64,000 bases of DNA from Elymus sibiricus (GCA_039707655.1 CM077665.1:139935148-139999147), one strand, 5' to 3'. Numbered from the stretch's first letter, positions 11,729-21,859 are shown. Numbers and translations: made by a program. The notes: a model not told the origin generated them from the letters alone.

Positions 11729-11802
11729 CACGAGGTGGGCACAACCCACCAGGGCACGCCAGAGGGCCCAGGCGCGCCCTGGTGTCTTGTGCCCTCCTCG
11801 TG
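11729..11802. promoter_or_regulatory. Long inverted repeat upstream of the A LTR1 TATA box
   Basis: The left arm 11729-11760 (CACGAGG, GGCAC, CACCAGGGCACGCC) pairs with the right arm 11771-11802 (GGCGCGCCCTGGTG, GTGCC, CTCGTG) around the loop AGAGGGCCCA. It is repeated in LTR2 (17521-17594) and LTR3 (63759-63832), always about 30 bp before TATAAATA. Confidence 0.85.
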
Positions 11803-11836
11803 GCCCACCTTCGCGTGAAACCAACGCCAAAAATCC

Positions 11837-11844
11837 TATAAATA
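11837..11844 (+). promoter_or_regulatory. TATA box of A LTR1
   Basis: TATAAATA stands in AATCCTATAAATATAGAAACC and is conserved in all three A LTRs. Confidence 0.75.
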
Positions 11845-13160
11845 TAGAAACCATCAGAAATAACCCTAGACTCTCCGCTCCGCCGCCGCAACTCTCTGTA
11901 TCGATGAAAAACCAATCTGGAGACGTTCTAGTACCCTGCCGGAGAGAGGAATCCATCTCCGGTGGCCATCTTCATCATCCCGGCGGAGGCCATGACGAGG
12001 AGGGAGTAGTCCACCCTCGGGGCTGAGGGTATGTACCAGTAGCTATGTGTTCAATCTCTCTCTCTCGTGTTCTTGAGATGTCGCGATCTTGATGTATCAC
12101 GGGCTTTGTTAATATAGTCAGATCATATGATGTTATTCCCTTGCTATCATGTTGTGATGAATTGAATCTTTCCGTTTGAGATATCGTTATGTTGGATTGA
12201 ATATTGGATTTGAGAACACTTGATATATGTCTCGCATGTGGATACCCGTGGTGACAATGGGGTGATCTATTGATTCACTTGATATATGTTTTGGTACTCA
12301 ACTTGCGGATTCCCGCGGTGACAATGGGGTAATCTATGCATAGGGGTTGATACACGTTCTTGTCCTACTTTCTCCGATAGAAATCTTGGGGTACTCTTTG
12401 AGGTTCTTTGTGTTGGATTGAGTATTATGAATCTGAAATTGTTTGATGCGTATCGTATAATTAACTCATGGATACTTGTGGTGACATTGGAGTATCTAGG
12501 TGACATTAGAGTTGGTTGATGCGTATCATATGGTGTTATTCTAGTACGAACTCTTAGATAGATCGATCGGAAAGGATAACTTGGTGTTATTTTAGTACGA
12601 ACTCTTGGATAGATCGATCGGAAAGGATAACTTTAAGGTGGTTTCGTACCCTACAAACAATTTCTTCCTATGTTCTCCGCTAGACAAGAACTTTGGAGTG
12701 ATTCTTCGTTGCACATTGAGGGATGGTTATGTGATCCAATTATATTAGCGTTGTTGAGAGATTGCACTAGCGAAAGTATGAACCCTAGGCCTTGTTTTCA
12801 AGCATTGCAATACTGTTTTTGCTCACTTTTGTTACTTGCTACCTTGCTGTTTTTATATTTTCAGATTACAAAAACCTATATCTACCATCCATATTGCACT
12901 TGTATCACCATCTCTTCGCCGAACTAGTGCACCTATACAATTTGCCATTGTATTGGGTGTGTTGGGGACACAAGAGATTTCTTGTATTTGATTGCAGGGT
13001 TGTTTGAGAGAGACCATCTTCATCCTACACCTCCCACGGATTGATAAACCTTAGGTCATCCACTTGAGGGAAAATTGCTACTGTCCTACAAAACTCTGCG
13101 CTTGGAGGCCCAACAAAGTTTACAAGAATAAAGTTGCGTAGTAGACATCAAGCTCTTTTC

Positions 13161-13178
13161 TGGCGCCGTTGCCGGGGA
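13161..13178 (+). other. Element A primer binding site (INT1)
   Basis: TGGCGCCGTTGCCGGGGA lies ten bases after LTR1. This is the tRNA-Asp-type primer site found in many Athila/Sabrina-like Gypsy elements. INT2 has one change (TGGCGCTG...) at 59381-59398. Confidence 0.85.
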
Positions 13179-13276
13179 GGTGAGTGCTTGAAGGTATATC
13201 CTTAGATCTTGCCATTGAATCTTTTAGTTTCTTGTTTTATCACTAGTTTGGTTTTATCAAAGAAAACTACAAAAAA

Positions 13277-13993
13277 ATGGAGTTTATGTTGCATCATTTG
13301 TATCGTCTTTATAATGTCTTTCGTGAAAATAAGGCTTCAGAAAATTGTGCTCAATTGGTAGAGGAAGAAATTATGAAAATACTTAATGAGAATTCCTTGA
13401 ATGATGAGCATGATTGCAATATTTCTAGTATCAATTCTCTGAATATTCATGATGCTAATGATACGCAAAGCCACAAGCTTGGGGATGCTATGTTTGATGA
13501 AGATGATATTTTTAGTCCCCCAAGTTTTGATGAGCAAATTTATTATGATGATGGCATGCCTCCTATCTATGATGATTATGATGATTATGATGATGACATG
13601 TATGCTATAAAGAGTGATAGTAACCATGAAACTTGTCATCATGATTTTAATATTGAATGTGGTTATGTCAATCAAGTGTCTCATGATAGTTATTTTGTTG
13701 AGTTTGCTCCCAGTACAATGAATGAGAAGAAAATTGCTTATGTGGAGAGTAATAAATTTTCTATGCTTGTAGATCATGAAAAGGATACTTTATGTGATAG
13801 TTATATTGTGAAATTCCTTCGTGATGCTATTGAAAATTATTATGAGGGAGGAACATATGCTTGTAGGAATTGCAATAATATCAAGTTTCCTCCCTATGTG
13901 TTGAAAATCTTGAAGATATGCTTGTTTTGCCTTCCTATGCTAGATGATTCTTGCTCCCATAAATTGTTTGCTCAAAAAAATCCCTCTGCATAG
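13277..13993 (+). CDS. Element A ORF, INT1 copy, C-terminally frameshifted
   Basis: A 238-residue frame starts about 100 bp after the primer site. It has a helical N-terminus (MEFMLHHLYRLYNVF), a segment with HKLGDA, an Asp/Tyr-rich stretch (IYDDYDDYDDDMY), and a C-terminal part with CRNC and CLFC 15 residues apart, which could bind zinc. A one-base gain in an A-run near 13974-13980 shifts the frame, so it ends early compared with INT2 (274 residues). The relative in element B shares the C-terminal 100 residues closely. It is not recognisable as gag, protease or RT. I infer a family-specific structural or RNA-binding protein; its function is unknown. Confidence 0.75.
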   Translation: MEFMLHHLYRLYNVFRENKASENCAQLVEEEIMKILNENSLNDEHDCNISSINSLNIHDANDTQSHKLGDAMFDEDDIFSPPSFDEQIYYDDGMPPIYDDYDDYDDDMYAIKSDSNHETCHHDFNIECGYVNQVSHDSYFVEFAPSTMNEKKIAYVESNKFSMLVDHEKDTLCDSYIVKFLRDAIENYYEGGTYACRNCNNIKFPPYVLKILKICLFCLPMLDDSCSHKLFAQKNPSA

Positions 13994-14280
13994 GAAGTGT
14001 GTTAGACTTAAATGTTCTTGTCATGAGATTCATGATGCTCTCTTGCATGTTTCAATTACTATTCCTATGTGAGCATCATTGAAATCATCATGCCTATCTA
14101 AAAGACATTAAAGAAAAGCGCTTGTTGGGAGGCAACCTGACACTTTTACTTTCTGTTTTTATATGTTAACATGATTAAGCTACTGTAGTAAGCATGTTTT
14201 GTGTCTTTTATTTCAATAAAGTGCCAAGTAAAGCCTTAGGGATGACTCACAAGATGAGTAGAATTGATGCTGAACCAAAA

Positions 14281-15690
14281 CAGAAACTTTTGACTCCAGT
14301 ACAGGAATTTTCATTTTTTACTGGAGCGTGATAATGATCTGAAATTTTTACACAGTCTTCATATACAAATTCTTCAGGCTGTCCTAATTTTTCATAATTT
14401 TTAGAGACAGGGAAATATGGCTATACTACAGATCTTCACAGACTGTTCTGTTTTTGACAGATTCTGTTTTGCATGCATAGTTTGCTTGTTTTAGTGAGTC
14501 CATAGCTTATATTTAGTGGTATAAATTATGGGAATGATATAATACAGTAGGTATCATGTGGTAACAATCATGAATCTTGTCTTGACAGTACCTAAGTGAA
14601 TGATTTATCTTTATTATACTAACCCATCTCACGAAGTTCTGTTAAGTTTTGTGTGATTGAAATTTGCAAGTTTTGGGTGAGACACCGATATGAGGAGAAT
14701 AAGGAGTGACAAGAAACTAAGATTGGGGATTCCCAAGGCACCCCCAAGGTAATATCCAAGGAATACTCAAGCGCCTAAGCTTGGGGATGCCCCGGAAGGC
14801 ATCCCCTCTTTCGTTTTCAACATTATCGGTATATCTTACTTAGAGCTATATTTTTATTTGCTTGGATCGTCATTTTATTATTTTGGTCTCTGTTAGGTGT
14901 TATTTATAATCTTGATTTTCAATAAAAATTTCCAAGATTTGTCTTAGGATGCTTGCATTGCATGTTTTGATGTGTGCTGTGTAAAAGCAGAAACTTTTGC
15001 TGTAGTGTTTGAATTTTCATATTTTACTGGAACGTGGAAAGTTTCTGAAATTTTTACACAGTATTTTCATATAAATTATTTAGCATGTACTAAATTTTCA
15101 TAATTGTTTGAGTTACATAAGTACACTGTTTTCATAAATTGCAACAGACTGTTCTGTTTGGACAGATTGCTGTCATAGTTTTGTTATCTACTTATCCTAT
15201 TGTTTCCGTAGCCTATATTGGTAGATATAAATTGTGGAAACGATAGTAAACAGTAGATGATGTTTGAAAATTATTGTGCAACTTGTCTTGGCAGTACATG
15301 AAGTGTTGATTTGTTCTTATGTGTACTAACCTATCTCACGGGTTCTTTTCGAGTTTTTGTGGATGAAATTTTTGAGACTTAGGTGAAACCGGGATATGAG
15401 AGGATTGAACGAGATACAAAAGCTCAAGCTTGGGGATGCCCAAGTCACCCCAAGTAAATATTTCAAGAAGTCTCAAGCATGTAAGCTTGGGGATGCTATG
15501 CATCCCACCTCTCTTCATCAACAATTATCGGTTAGCCTATGTTGAGCCTAAATTTTTATTTGTCCACATGATATGTGCTATTCTTGGAGTGCTATTTTTA
15601 TTTTGCTTGATATTTAAATAAAATACTCAGATCTGAAAATCTTTATTAAGAGAGAGTCCTCACATAGCAACTTTATTGTTTGACTATTCA
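14281..15690 (+). repeat. Diverged tandem duplication of a non-coding module
   Basis: Both units start CAGAAACTTTTG (14281 and 14988). Both contain, in the same order, a TTTTACTGGA block, TGAAATTTTTACACAG, CAGACTGTTCTGTTT, TACTAACC.ATCTCACG, an AAGCTTGGGGATGC motif and a TTATCGGT segment. In INT2 the units start near 60490 and 61215. Element B carries one related unit on the minus strand (about 52213-52425). Confidence 0.75.
14783..14806. other. Perfect 9-bp stem hairpin
   Basis: GGGGATGCC, loop CCGGAA, GGCATCCCC. The same hairpin is at 60992-61015 in INT2 and at 28400-28423 in element B (opposite strand). Confidence 0.85.
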
Positions 15691-17250
15691 TTGATCTTCA
15701 CTTATATCTTTTGAGAGTAGTTTGATGTTTACTCTTATGTTTCACTTATATCCTATGAGTAAATTATGAATCAATGAAATATCATAAATATGAAATTATC
15801 AATGTGCTTTATGCTTAGTAGTAGCTTCACATCTGGTTTATAAAGTAAAATCTATTGAAGTTTGACAATCATAATATTGGTCATACAAACAATTCTTGAA
15901 TGATTAGTATAAGGAAGAGAACTTTCACATACAAATATATTATCTTGGACATATTCTATGGTTGTGAATACCCATTAATTATTTTCAAACTTGAGAAAAA
16001 TAGTTGAAGTTGGACAAGGAAGACAACGTAATGAGTTATGGTTGTGTATATTTGCATAGAAGTTATATTGTTATGGATCCTCCAACATGTGGTGCTTGTT
16101 TAGAACCTTTTGCTAGCCAACACTTCGTACTAAGTAGAGATACTACTTGTGCATCCAAATCCTTGAGCCAAGTTTCTTCCATAAGAGTCCACCATACCTA
16201 CCTATATATGGTATTTCACTACCATTCCAAGTAAATTTGCATGTGCCACCTCTAAACATTCAAATAAACATCTGTTTTGTGTGCCTGGACCGCTCATGGA
16301 GCGAAGGGGGGCGGTCAGTATCTTCCATGTTAAGCGAGTTATTCTCACGATGAGTGTTTATTCACTCGTCCTTGCACGAGAGGGGCGGTAATAGGGATTC
16401 CCATTCCCGAAATAAAAAAAATGCAAACAATTAAACAAAACTCCCCCAGGAATGTTGTTGGTATGGACGGTACCCGTGGATTCGGCTAGCCGTGGAGTGT
16501 GTTTGTTGGTGGAGGGGGAGTAAACCTTTACTTTTACCGCTTGGGAACCGCCGCTAATGTGTTTAACATGGAAGATATTGATAACCCTTGGTCGTAACGT
16601 TGACAGGAAGGGTGCACCTCCCAAAATTATATTCATCTCTGTTTTAAACAATGAGCTCTGGCACATATGCAAATCCCTGCTTCCCTCTGCGAAGGGACAA
16701 TCTATGTACTTTCATGTTGAGTCAACTTCTTATTCCAACCTCAATCTATTAGTTGGCAAGCACCATGTGGTGGGGAAAGATCTAGGCACATATGGCCAGT
16801 CAAATATATTTGATCATGATTCATTATTGTTGACAATTATCTTTATGATAAGTATGTTGGGAGGCGAAACATTAAGCCACTATCTTTCTCTGTGTTCGAT
16901 GGATGCCATTTGTTCTAAAAATATGCTTTGAGTACTAGCAATCATAGAAGACTATATGATGATTGAGTATGTGGAGCTCTTACTTAGACTTTGTTGAGAA
17001 TAAGTTGAATTGCAATTGTTTGGTGACTAAGAACATAGGTTGTTAAGTTTCAAGAGAATTCATTGTTTGAACCATAACATGTGAATTGGTTGCTACTTTA
17101 TCATGATAAGTTTTATGAGAAATATTTGTTGTTATGATGCTAGGAAAAGTGGTTGAAATTATCATTGATCAAACTTGTGCACTATGCTAGCATTCACACT
17201 TCATAAATTATTTCTTTTATCATTTACCTACTCGAGGACGAGTAGGAATT

Positions 17251-17264
17251 AAGCTTGGGGATGC
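17251..17264 (+). other. Element A polypurine-tract motif (INT1)
   Basis: AAGCTTGGGGATGC directly abuts LTR2, so it includes the plus-strand primer. Identical 14-mers stand at 13475, 14777, 15426 and 15483. Confidence 0.75.
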
Positions 17265-17854
17265 TGATACGTCTCCAACGTATCGATAATTTATGAAGTA
17301 TTCATGCCATATTCACCTATGTTTACAATACTTTTATACGGTTTTGATGCACTCTATATAATTTACTTAGAACTAACCCGGACTGACACTGTTTTCAGCA
17401 GAATTACCGTGGTGTTGTTTTTGTGCAGAAAATGGAAGTTCTCGGAATCAACCGAGACTTTTTGACGATTTTTTTGGAACAAAAGAGGCACTAGACGCTT
17501 CGTGGGAGGGCCAGAAGAGCCACGAGGTGGGCACAACCTACCAGGGCGCGCCAAAGGGCCTGTGCGCGCCCTGGTGTCTTGTGCCCTCCTCGTGGCCCAC
17601 CTTCGCGTGAAACCAACGCCAAAAAATCCTATAAATATAGAAACCATCAGAAATAACCCTAGACTCTCCGCTCCGCCGCCACAATTCTCTGTATCGACGA
17701 AAAACCAATCTGGAGATGTTCTAGTACCCTGCCGGAGAGGGGAATCCATCTCCGGTGGCCATCCTCATCATCCCAGCGGAGGCCATGACGAGGAGGTAGT
17801 AGTCCACCCTCGGGGCTGAGGGTATGTACCAGTAGCTATGTGTTCAATCTCTCT
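17265..17854 (+). repeat. Element A LTR2, first part
   Basis: This is the start of LTR2, with an intact terminal inverted motif GATACGT-CTCCA-ACGTATC (17266-17284). It carries an inverted repeat at 17521-17594 and a TATA box at 17630-17637. It is cut by X inside a TC-rich run; TCTCT (17850-17854) is the duplication. Confidence 0.9.
17630..17637 (+). promoter_or_regulatory. TATA box of A LTR2
   Basis: TATAAATA lies 36 bp after the inverted repeat. The LTR is interrupted about 220 bp downstream by X. Confidence 0.7.
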
Positions 17855-18722
17855 TGTCGGCACTCTGGGAATGGGGGTACCTAGACCTGCCTGCCTGCGG
17901 CCAAGGGCGTGGCCCACTTCGACAGCCTGGTATGGCCGCGCGCGGGATCGCCCAGGACGAGGCCCTCGCGAGAGTCCCGCCCTCGCGAGGAGGACGACAC
18001 CAAGACCCCCGGAAGGAGGAGGCCTCTCACGGCTCCCTCCCAAGGGGCGGAGATCTCTATGCAGCGCTCGGCCTCGAGAGGCTGAGGTGATGCCAGCCGG
18101 GTCAGGCGGGCGCCAGCGGGCACAGAAGAAGCAGTTTCCTCTTTGGTGCAAAGGAGGCAAGGATGTACGCGGGTTCCCAAGGCATCCCCCCAAAGGTTTC
18201 CGTTCCGGCGCAACAAGACCAAGACCACGAGCCCCGCAGGACGGACATCATCGTCGAGCCCACCTCTGCATCACTACCAGCTACTTTGCAGGCGAAGACC
18301 ACCTTTCATCAGGATAAGATGTACCTCCTATCCCCTTTCGAATTTGGCCATTGTGGGATCCCTTCCCACCAGTGCGATAAGGAAGAGGACCCGGGCCATT
18401 ATAAATAGAGACTAGGCTGCGCCGTAGAGGAGGGGGGATCTAAGAAAACCAACCGAGCGCCCTCGCGAGGTTGCTCACCACTGTACCAGTTCATCCACAA
18501 ACCTCCTCGTGAGGCAATCCACCAAAAGCAGGAGTAGGGTTTTACGCTTCGCAGCGGCCCAAACCTGGGTAAATCCGCGTGTTAGCCTTCTTACCCGCGA
18601 TTGAGTGAGTTCGATTCGGGCAGTCTGTGGAGCCATGAGCTTGAAGCTGAAGCTGGTTGGGATCTTCGCACACGCCCCTGAGTTCGAACCTCTTTGGGTT
18701 TTGCGGAGCCCGGAATCCGACA
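17855..18722 (+). repeat. Element X 5' LTR
   Basis: This 868-bp LTR has CTCGCGAG palindromes near 17964-17988 and a TATA box at 18400-18407. Confidence 0.9.
18400..18407 (+). promoter_or_regulatory. TATA box of X 5' LTR
   Basis: TATAAATA stands in GCCATTATAAATAGAGAC. The copy in the 3' LTR is at 56371-56378. Confidence 0.75.
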
Positions 18723-18743
18723 TTTGGCGTGCCAAGTAGGGGG
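18723..18743 (+). other. Element X primer-site region
   Basis: TTTGGCGTGCCAAGTAGGGG follows the LTR directly. It resembles Gypsy primer-site regions of the TTTGGCGCGCCAGGTAGGGG form. I did not assign the priming tRNA. Confidence 0.55.
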
Positions 18744-18797
18744 CGTGTTGAAGCCTCTCCCTCCGCGGCTGCGACCCGGCCTCGACTCATCAGCTCC

Positions 18798-19814
18798 ATG
18801 GCCGGCGTCGTCCCTAAGGTCGGGCAGCCCATGGCGTGCGGGAACTCCGCGGCTTGCCTGGCCAAGCCCGCGGTCGCATGCATCCTCGGCGGATCGCAGG
18901 CACCTGCTTCCGGCCGCCATGTCAAGCAGTTCCTCCGCCAGGCGGGCGCGGTTCAGCCACGGCTCGAGGCCCCGCAGCCTCGGGCATGGCCGGAGGTCGA
19001 CATCACCTTCGACTCCAGCGACCACCCCAGGACGACGGTCGCCACCGGTACGCTCCCCATGTTGTGCACACCGACCATAAGCAACGTGGCGGTCACCAAG
19101 ACCCTCATCGACGGCGGCGTCGGCCTCAACGTCCTCTCCGTGGAGACCTTCAATGCGCTTCAGGTGCCCTACGACCAGCTCGCACCTTTGAGGCCCTTCT
19201 CTGGGGTGGCCAGGGGCTTCGTCGCCTCGCTGGGGCGGGTGCGCCTCTTTGTCACCTTCGGCACCCGCTACAACTACCGCACCGAGCAGATCGACTTCGA
19301 CGTCGCCCACATCCACCTCCCTTACAACGCGATCCTCGGGTACCCTGCCCTCGCCAAGTTCATGGCGGGAATGCACCCAGGCTACAACGTCATCAAGATG
19401 CCTGGGAGCAGCGGCATCATCTTCGTCGTTGGGGATACCAAGGACGCGGTTCAAGCACTCAAGCTCGCCTACAAGGCCGCGACTATGGCATGCCCCGACG
19501 CTGGGGATGCCGCGCAGGCTCCGGAGGCCGCGCCAGTGAAGAAGAAGCAGCTGTTTTCTCAGGACCGGGCTAAGACGAAGCAGGTGCCCGTAGACGACGG
19601 GAACCCTGGCCTCACCTTCACCATCGACACAGGCCTTCCTCTGGAGCAGGAGGAGGCGCTGGTGGCCTTTCTCCGCGCGAACAAGGACGCGTTTGCATGG
19701 AAAGCATCCGACCTGGTGGGGGTCCCGAGGGATGTGATTGAGCACCACCTTATGGTGTGCCCCAACGCACGTCCGGTGAAGCAAAAGGCGAGGAGACAGG
19801 CCCAGGAGAAGTAA
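18798..19814 (+). pseudogene. Element X gag remnant fused to aspartic protease
   Basis: The frame runs from ATG 18798 for 338 codons. The first about 45 residues look like what is left of gag (ILGGSQAPASGR is the usual gag-pol linker). Protease follows: DITFDSSDHP, then the active site LIDGG with Asp at 19110-19112 (residue 105), VLSVETFNALQVPYDQL, and NAILGYPALAKFM. The frame continues toward RT (ALVAFLRANKDAFAW) and ends at a nonsense TAA (19812-19814), where the family reads on. Tat gag normally takes over 1 kb; here only about 270 bp separate the LTR from protease. Confidence 0.85.
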
Positions 19815-20780
19815 GCATTCATCGCCCAAGAGGTCGGCAAGCTGAAGGAGGCCGGGGTTATTCGGGAGGTGCGATACCCGGATTGGCTGGCCAACCCAGT
19901 GGTCATCCCAAAGAAGTGCGGGAAGGAGCGCATGTGCGTCGACTTCACGAGCCTCAACAAGGCTTGCCCCCAAGACCCGTTCCCGCTGCCACGCATCGAC
20001 CAGATCGTGGACTCCACCACCGAGTGCGACCTCCTATGCTTCCAAGACGCCTTCTCTGGGTACCATCAGATCAAGATGGCGGTGAAGTACGTCGAGAAGA
20101 CGGCCTTCCTCACCACGTGCGGCGTGTTCTGCTACACCTGCATGCCCTTCGGGCTGCGGAACGCTGGCATAACCTTCCAGCGGTTAATGCACATCGCCTT
20201 GGGGCAGCAGCCCGGAAGGAACGCGGAGGCCTACGTCGATGACATCGTGGTCAAGTCATGAGAGGCGAAGACCCTGATCGAGGACCTGGAGGAGACATTC
20301 GCCAGCCTGCGGCGGGTGAACCTGAGGCTGACCCCCGAGAAGTGTGTCTTCGGAGTCCCGTCGGGCAAACTACTCGGTTTCCTGGTGTCGCACCGGGGGA
20401 TCGAGGCAAACCCAGAGAAGATCAAAGCTATAAGCAAAATGTGCCCGCCTCAGACCCTCAAGGAAATGCAGAAGCTGGCGGGCTGCGTGACCTCCTTGGG
20501 GCGTTTCATCTCCAAGCTTGGCGAGCGCGCCCTCCCGTTCTTCAAGCTCATGAAAAGGAAGGGCCCCTTCGAGTGGACTCCGGAGGCGGATGCGGCATTC
20601 GAAGACCTCAAGCGGTACCTCACGAGTCCACCAGTGATGGTGGCGCCCCACCTTCGTGAGCCCCTGGTGCTATACCTGGCTGCCACCCCGCACTCCGTCA
20701 GTGCTGCGCTCGTGGCGGTCCGGGAGGAACGTGTCGGCGCGCGCGCAACACCCCAGGAGCCGGCGGGTCCCCAGGCATGA
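19815..20780 (+). pseudogene. Element X reverse transcriptase
   Basis: RT continues in the same frame after the stop, with NPVVIPKK, RMCVDFTSLNKACPQDPFPLP, DAFSGYHQI and the intact catalytic YVDD at 20232-20243. A second nonsense codon, TGA (20259-20261), follows. The thumb/connection part resumes with LTPEKCVFGV, GFLVSHRGIEANPEKI and FISKLGERALPFF. The frame is lost near 20760-20780. The reading is well preserved between breaks. Confidence 0.9.
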
Positions 20781-21280
20781 AGCAAGGCGACTCACAAGAT
20801 GCCCCGCAGCCCTCGCCCCCTCAAGATGGCACTCCTGAGGCATCAGCTGCCTCGACGACCCATGAAACAGCAGGATCTCGTGTGCCCACTGCGGAGCGGG
20901 GCAGCGCGGATGGCTTGTCCCTCGTCAAGCACCCGGTGTACTACGTTAGTACCGTACTATGGGACGCGCGCTCGCGCTACCCTATGCAGCAGAAGCTCCT
21001 GCTCGCGCTTCTCGTCGCCTCAAGGAAGCTGCTCCATTACTTTCAATGCCACCCCATCAAGGTCGTCTCTGCATATCACTTGGAGAAGGTGCTGCGCAAC
21101 CCCAACGCCGCGGGGAAGGTTGCAGAGTAGAACATCGAGCTGCAGGCCTTCGAGTTAGAGTTCAGTACAACCAGGGTCATCAAGGGAGCAGCCCTGGCGG
21201 ACTTCGTGGCAGAATGGACGGACGCTCCCGACCGGGGGATGGACGAGGGCTAGTCCCTCACCCCTGGCGACGAGGCGCCC
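20781..21280 (+). pseudogene. Element X RNase H (first) remnant
   Basis: The reading, shifted relative to RT, gives HPVYYVSTVLWDARSRYP, LLALLVASRKLLHYFQ and AYHLEKVLRNPNAAGKVAE. An in-frame TAG (21128-21130) replaces the expected Trp. It reads on to AALADFVAEW and another stop near 21253. A spacer rich in Pro/Ala/Ser is inserted at about 20781-20920. Confidence 0.8.
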
Positions 21281-21283
21281 GAC

Positions 21284-21709
21284 GGCTGGGTCATGCACTT
21301 CGACGGGGCCTTCGCGCGTCGAGGCGCGGGGGCTGGAGTTGTGCTCATCTCCCCGACCGGGGACAAGCTCTACTACGTCATACAGCTTTGCTTCCAGCAT
21401 GGCGAGAAGGTCTCCAACAACAACGCGGAGTACGAGGGCTTGATCGCTGGCCTCAAGGCTGCAGCGGCCTTGGGGGTTAAGCGCCTCATCATTAAGGGCG
21501 ACTCACAGCTCCTCGTGAACTTCTCCAACAAGGAATACAAGCCGAAGGACGAGCACATGGAGGCATACCTAGAAGAGGTATGTAAAATCAAGAAGCGTTT
21601 CCTGGGCTTGGAATTGCAGCACATCCCGCGCGGTGTGAACAAGGAAGCGGATGACATTGCCAAGAGGGCATCGCGTCGCAAGCCTCAGGAGCCGGGCGTC
21701 TTCGAGTAA
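21284..21709 (+). pseudogene. Element X second (archaeal-type) RNase H
   Basis: GWVMHFDGA, NNAEYEGLIAGL, IKGDSQLLVN and VNKEADDIAKRA carry the D-E-D-D set of an active RNase H fold. A second RNase H after the first is a mark of the Tat lineage. The frame is open for about 140 codons and ends at TAA 21707-21709. Confidence 0.85.
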
Positions 21710-21859
21710 AGGCTCTTCAAGCCGTCCGCGGCACCTCCAGCCGAGGACCGGGCGCCACTACATGAAGAACTGCCCCCAGCGCCGCCCTCGGGAGCCCCGA
21801 CTTGTGGCCCGGCCTCAGGAACCCGACTGCTCCTGGCGCTGGAGTCTCAGGTCGATGAC

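Larger units (their letters stand above)
11472..13150 (+). repeat. Element A LTR1
   Basis: This LTR is 1,679 bp, begins TGATACGTCTCCAATG and ends GACATCA. A long inverted repeat (11729-11802) precedes the TATA box. Around 12540-12640 a block of about 60 bp is duplicated (ACGAACTCTTAGATAGATCG twice). Confidence 0.9.
13994..17264 (+). other. Element A INT1 non-coding region
   Basis: About 3.2 kb carries no pol domain. It begins with the out-of-frame tail of the ORF (to about 14120) and then holds a diverged tandem duplication of about 707 bp (14281-14987 and 14988 to about 15690). It also contains a perfect hairpin (14783-14806) and repeated AAGCTTGGGGATGC motifs. The 16270-16930 part has long conserved stretches shared with INT2 and a few short open frames (for example 16557-16931), which I do not trust as genes. 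Confidence 0.7.

Noticed and set aside
13337..13777. Minus-strand 146-codon frame opposite the A ORF
   Set aside because: Ile-rich shadow of the Asp-rich plus-strand coding sequence.
16557..16931. 124-codon frame in INT1 non-coding region
   Set aside because: INT2 has small indels that change the frame and length (84 codons), so it is not a conserved protein.
18670..18695. B-box-like GAGTTCGAACC at the X LTR end
   Set aside because: No A box at the right distance; chance match.
18591..19973. 460-codon minus-strand frame opposite X protease
   Set aside because: It is a shadow of the GC-rich pol frame on the plus strand, which carries the recognisable protease and RT motifs.
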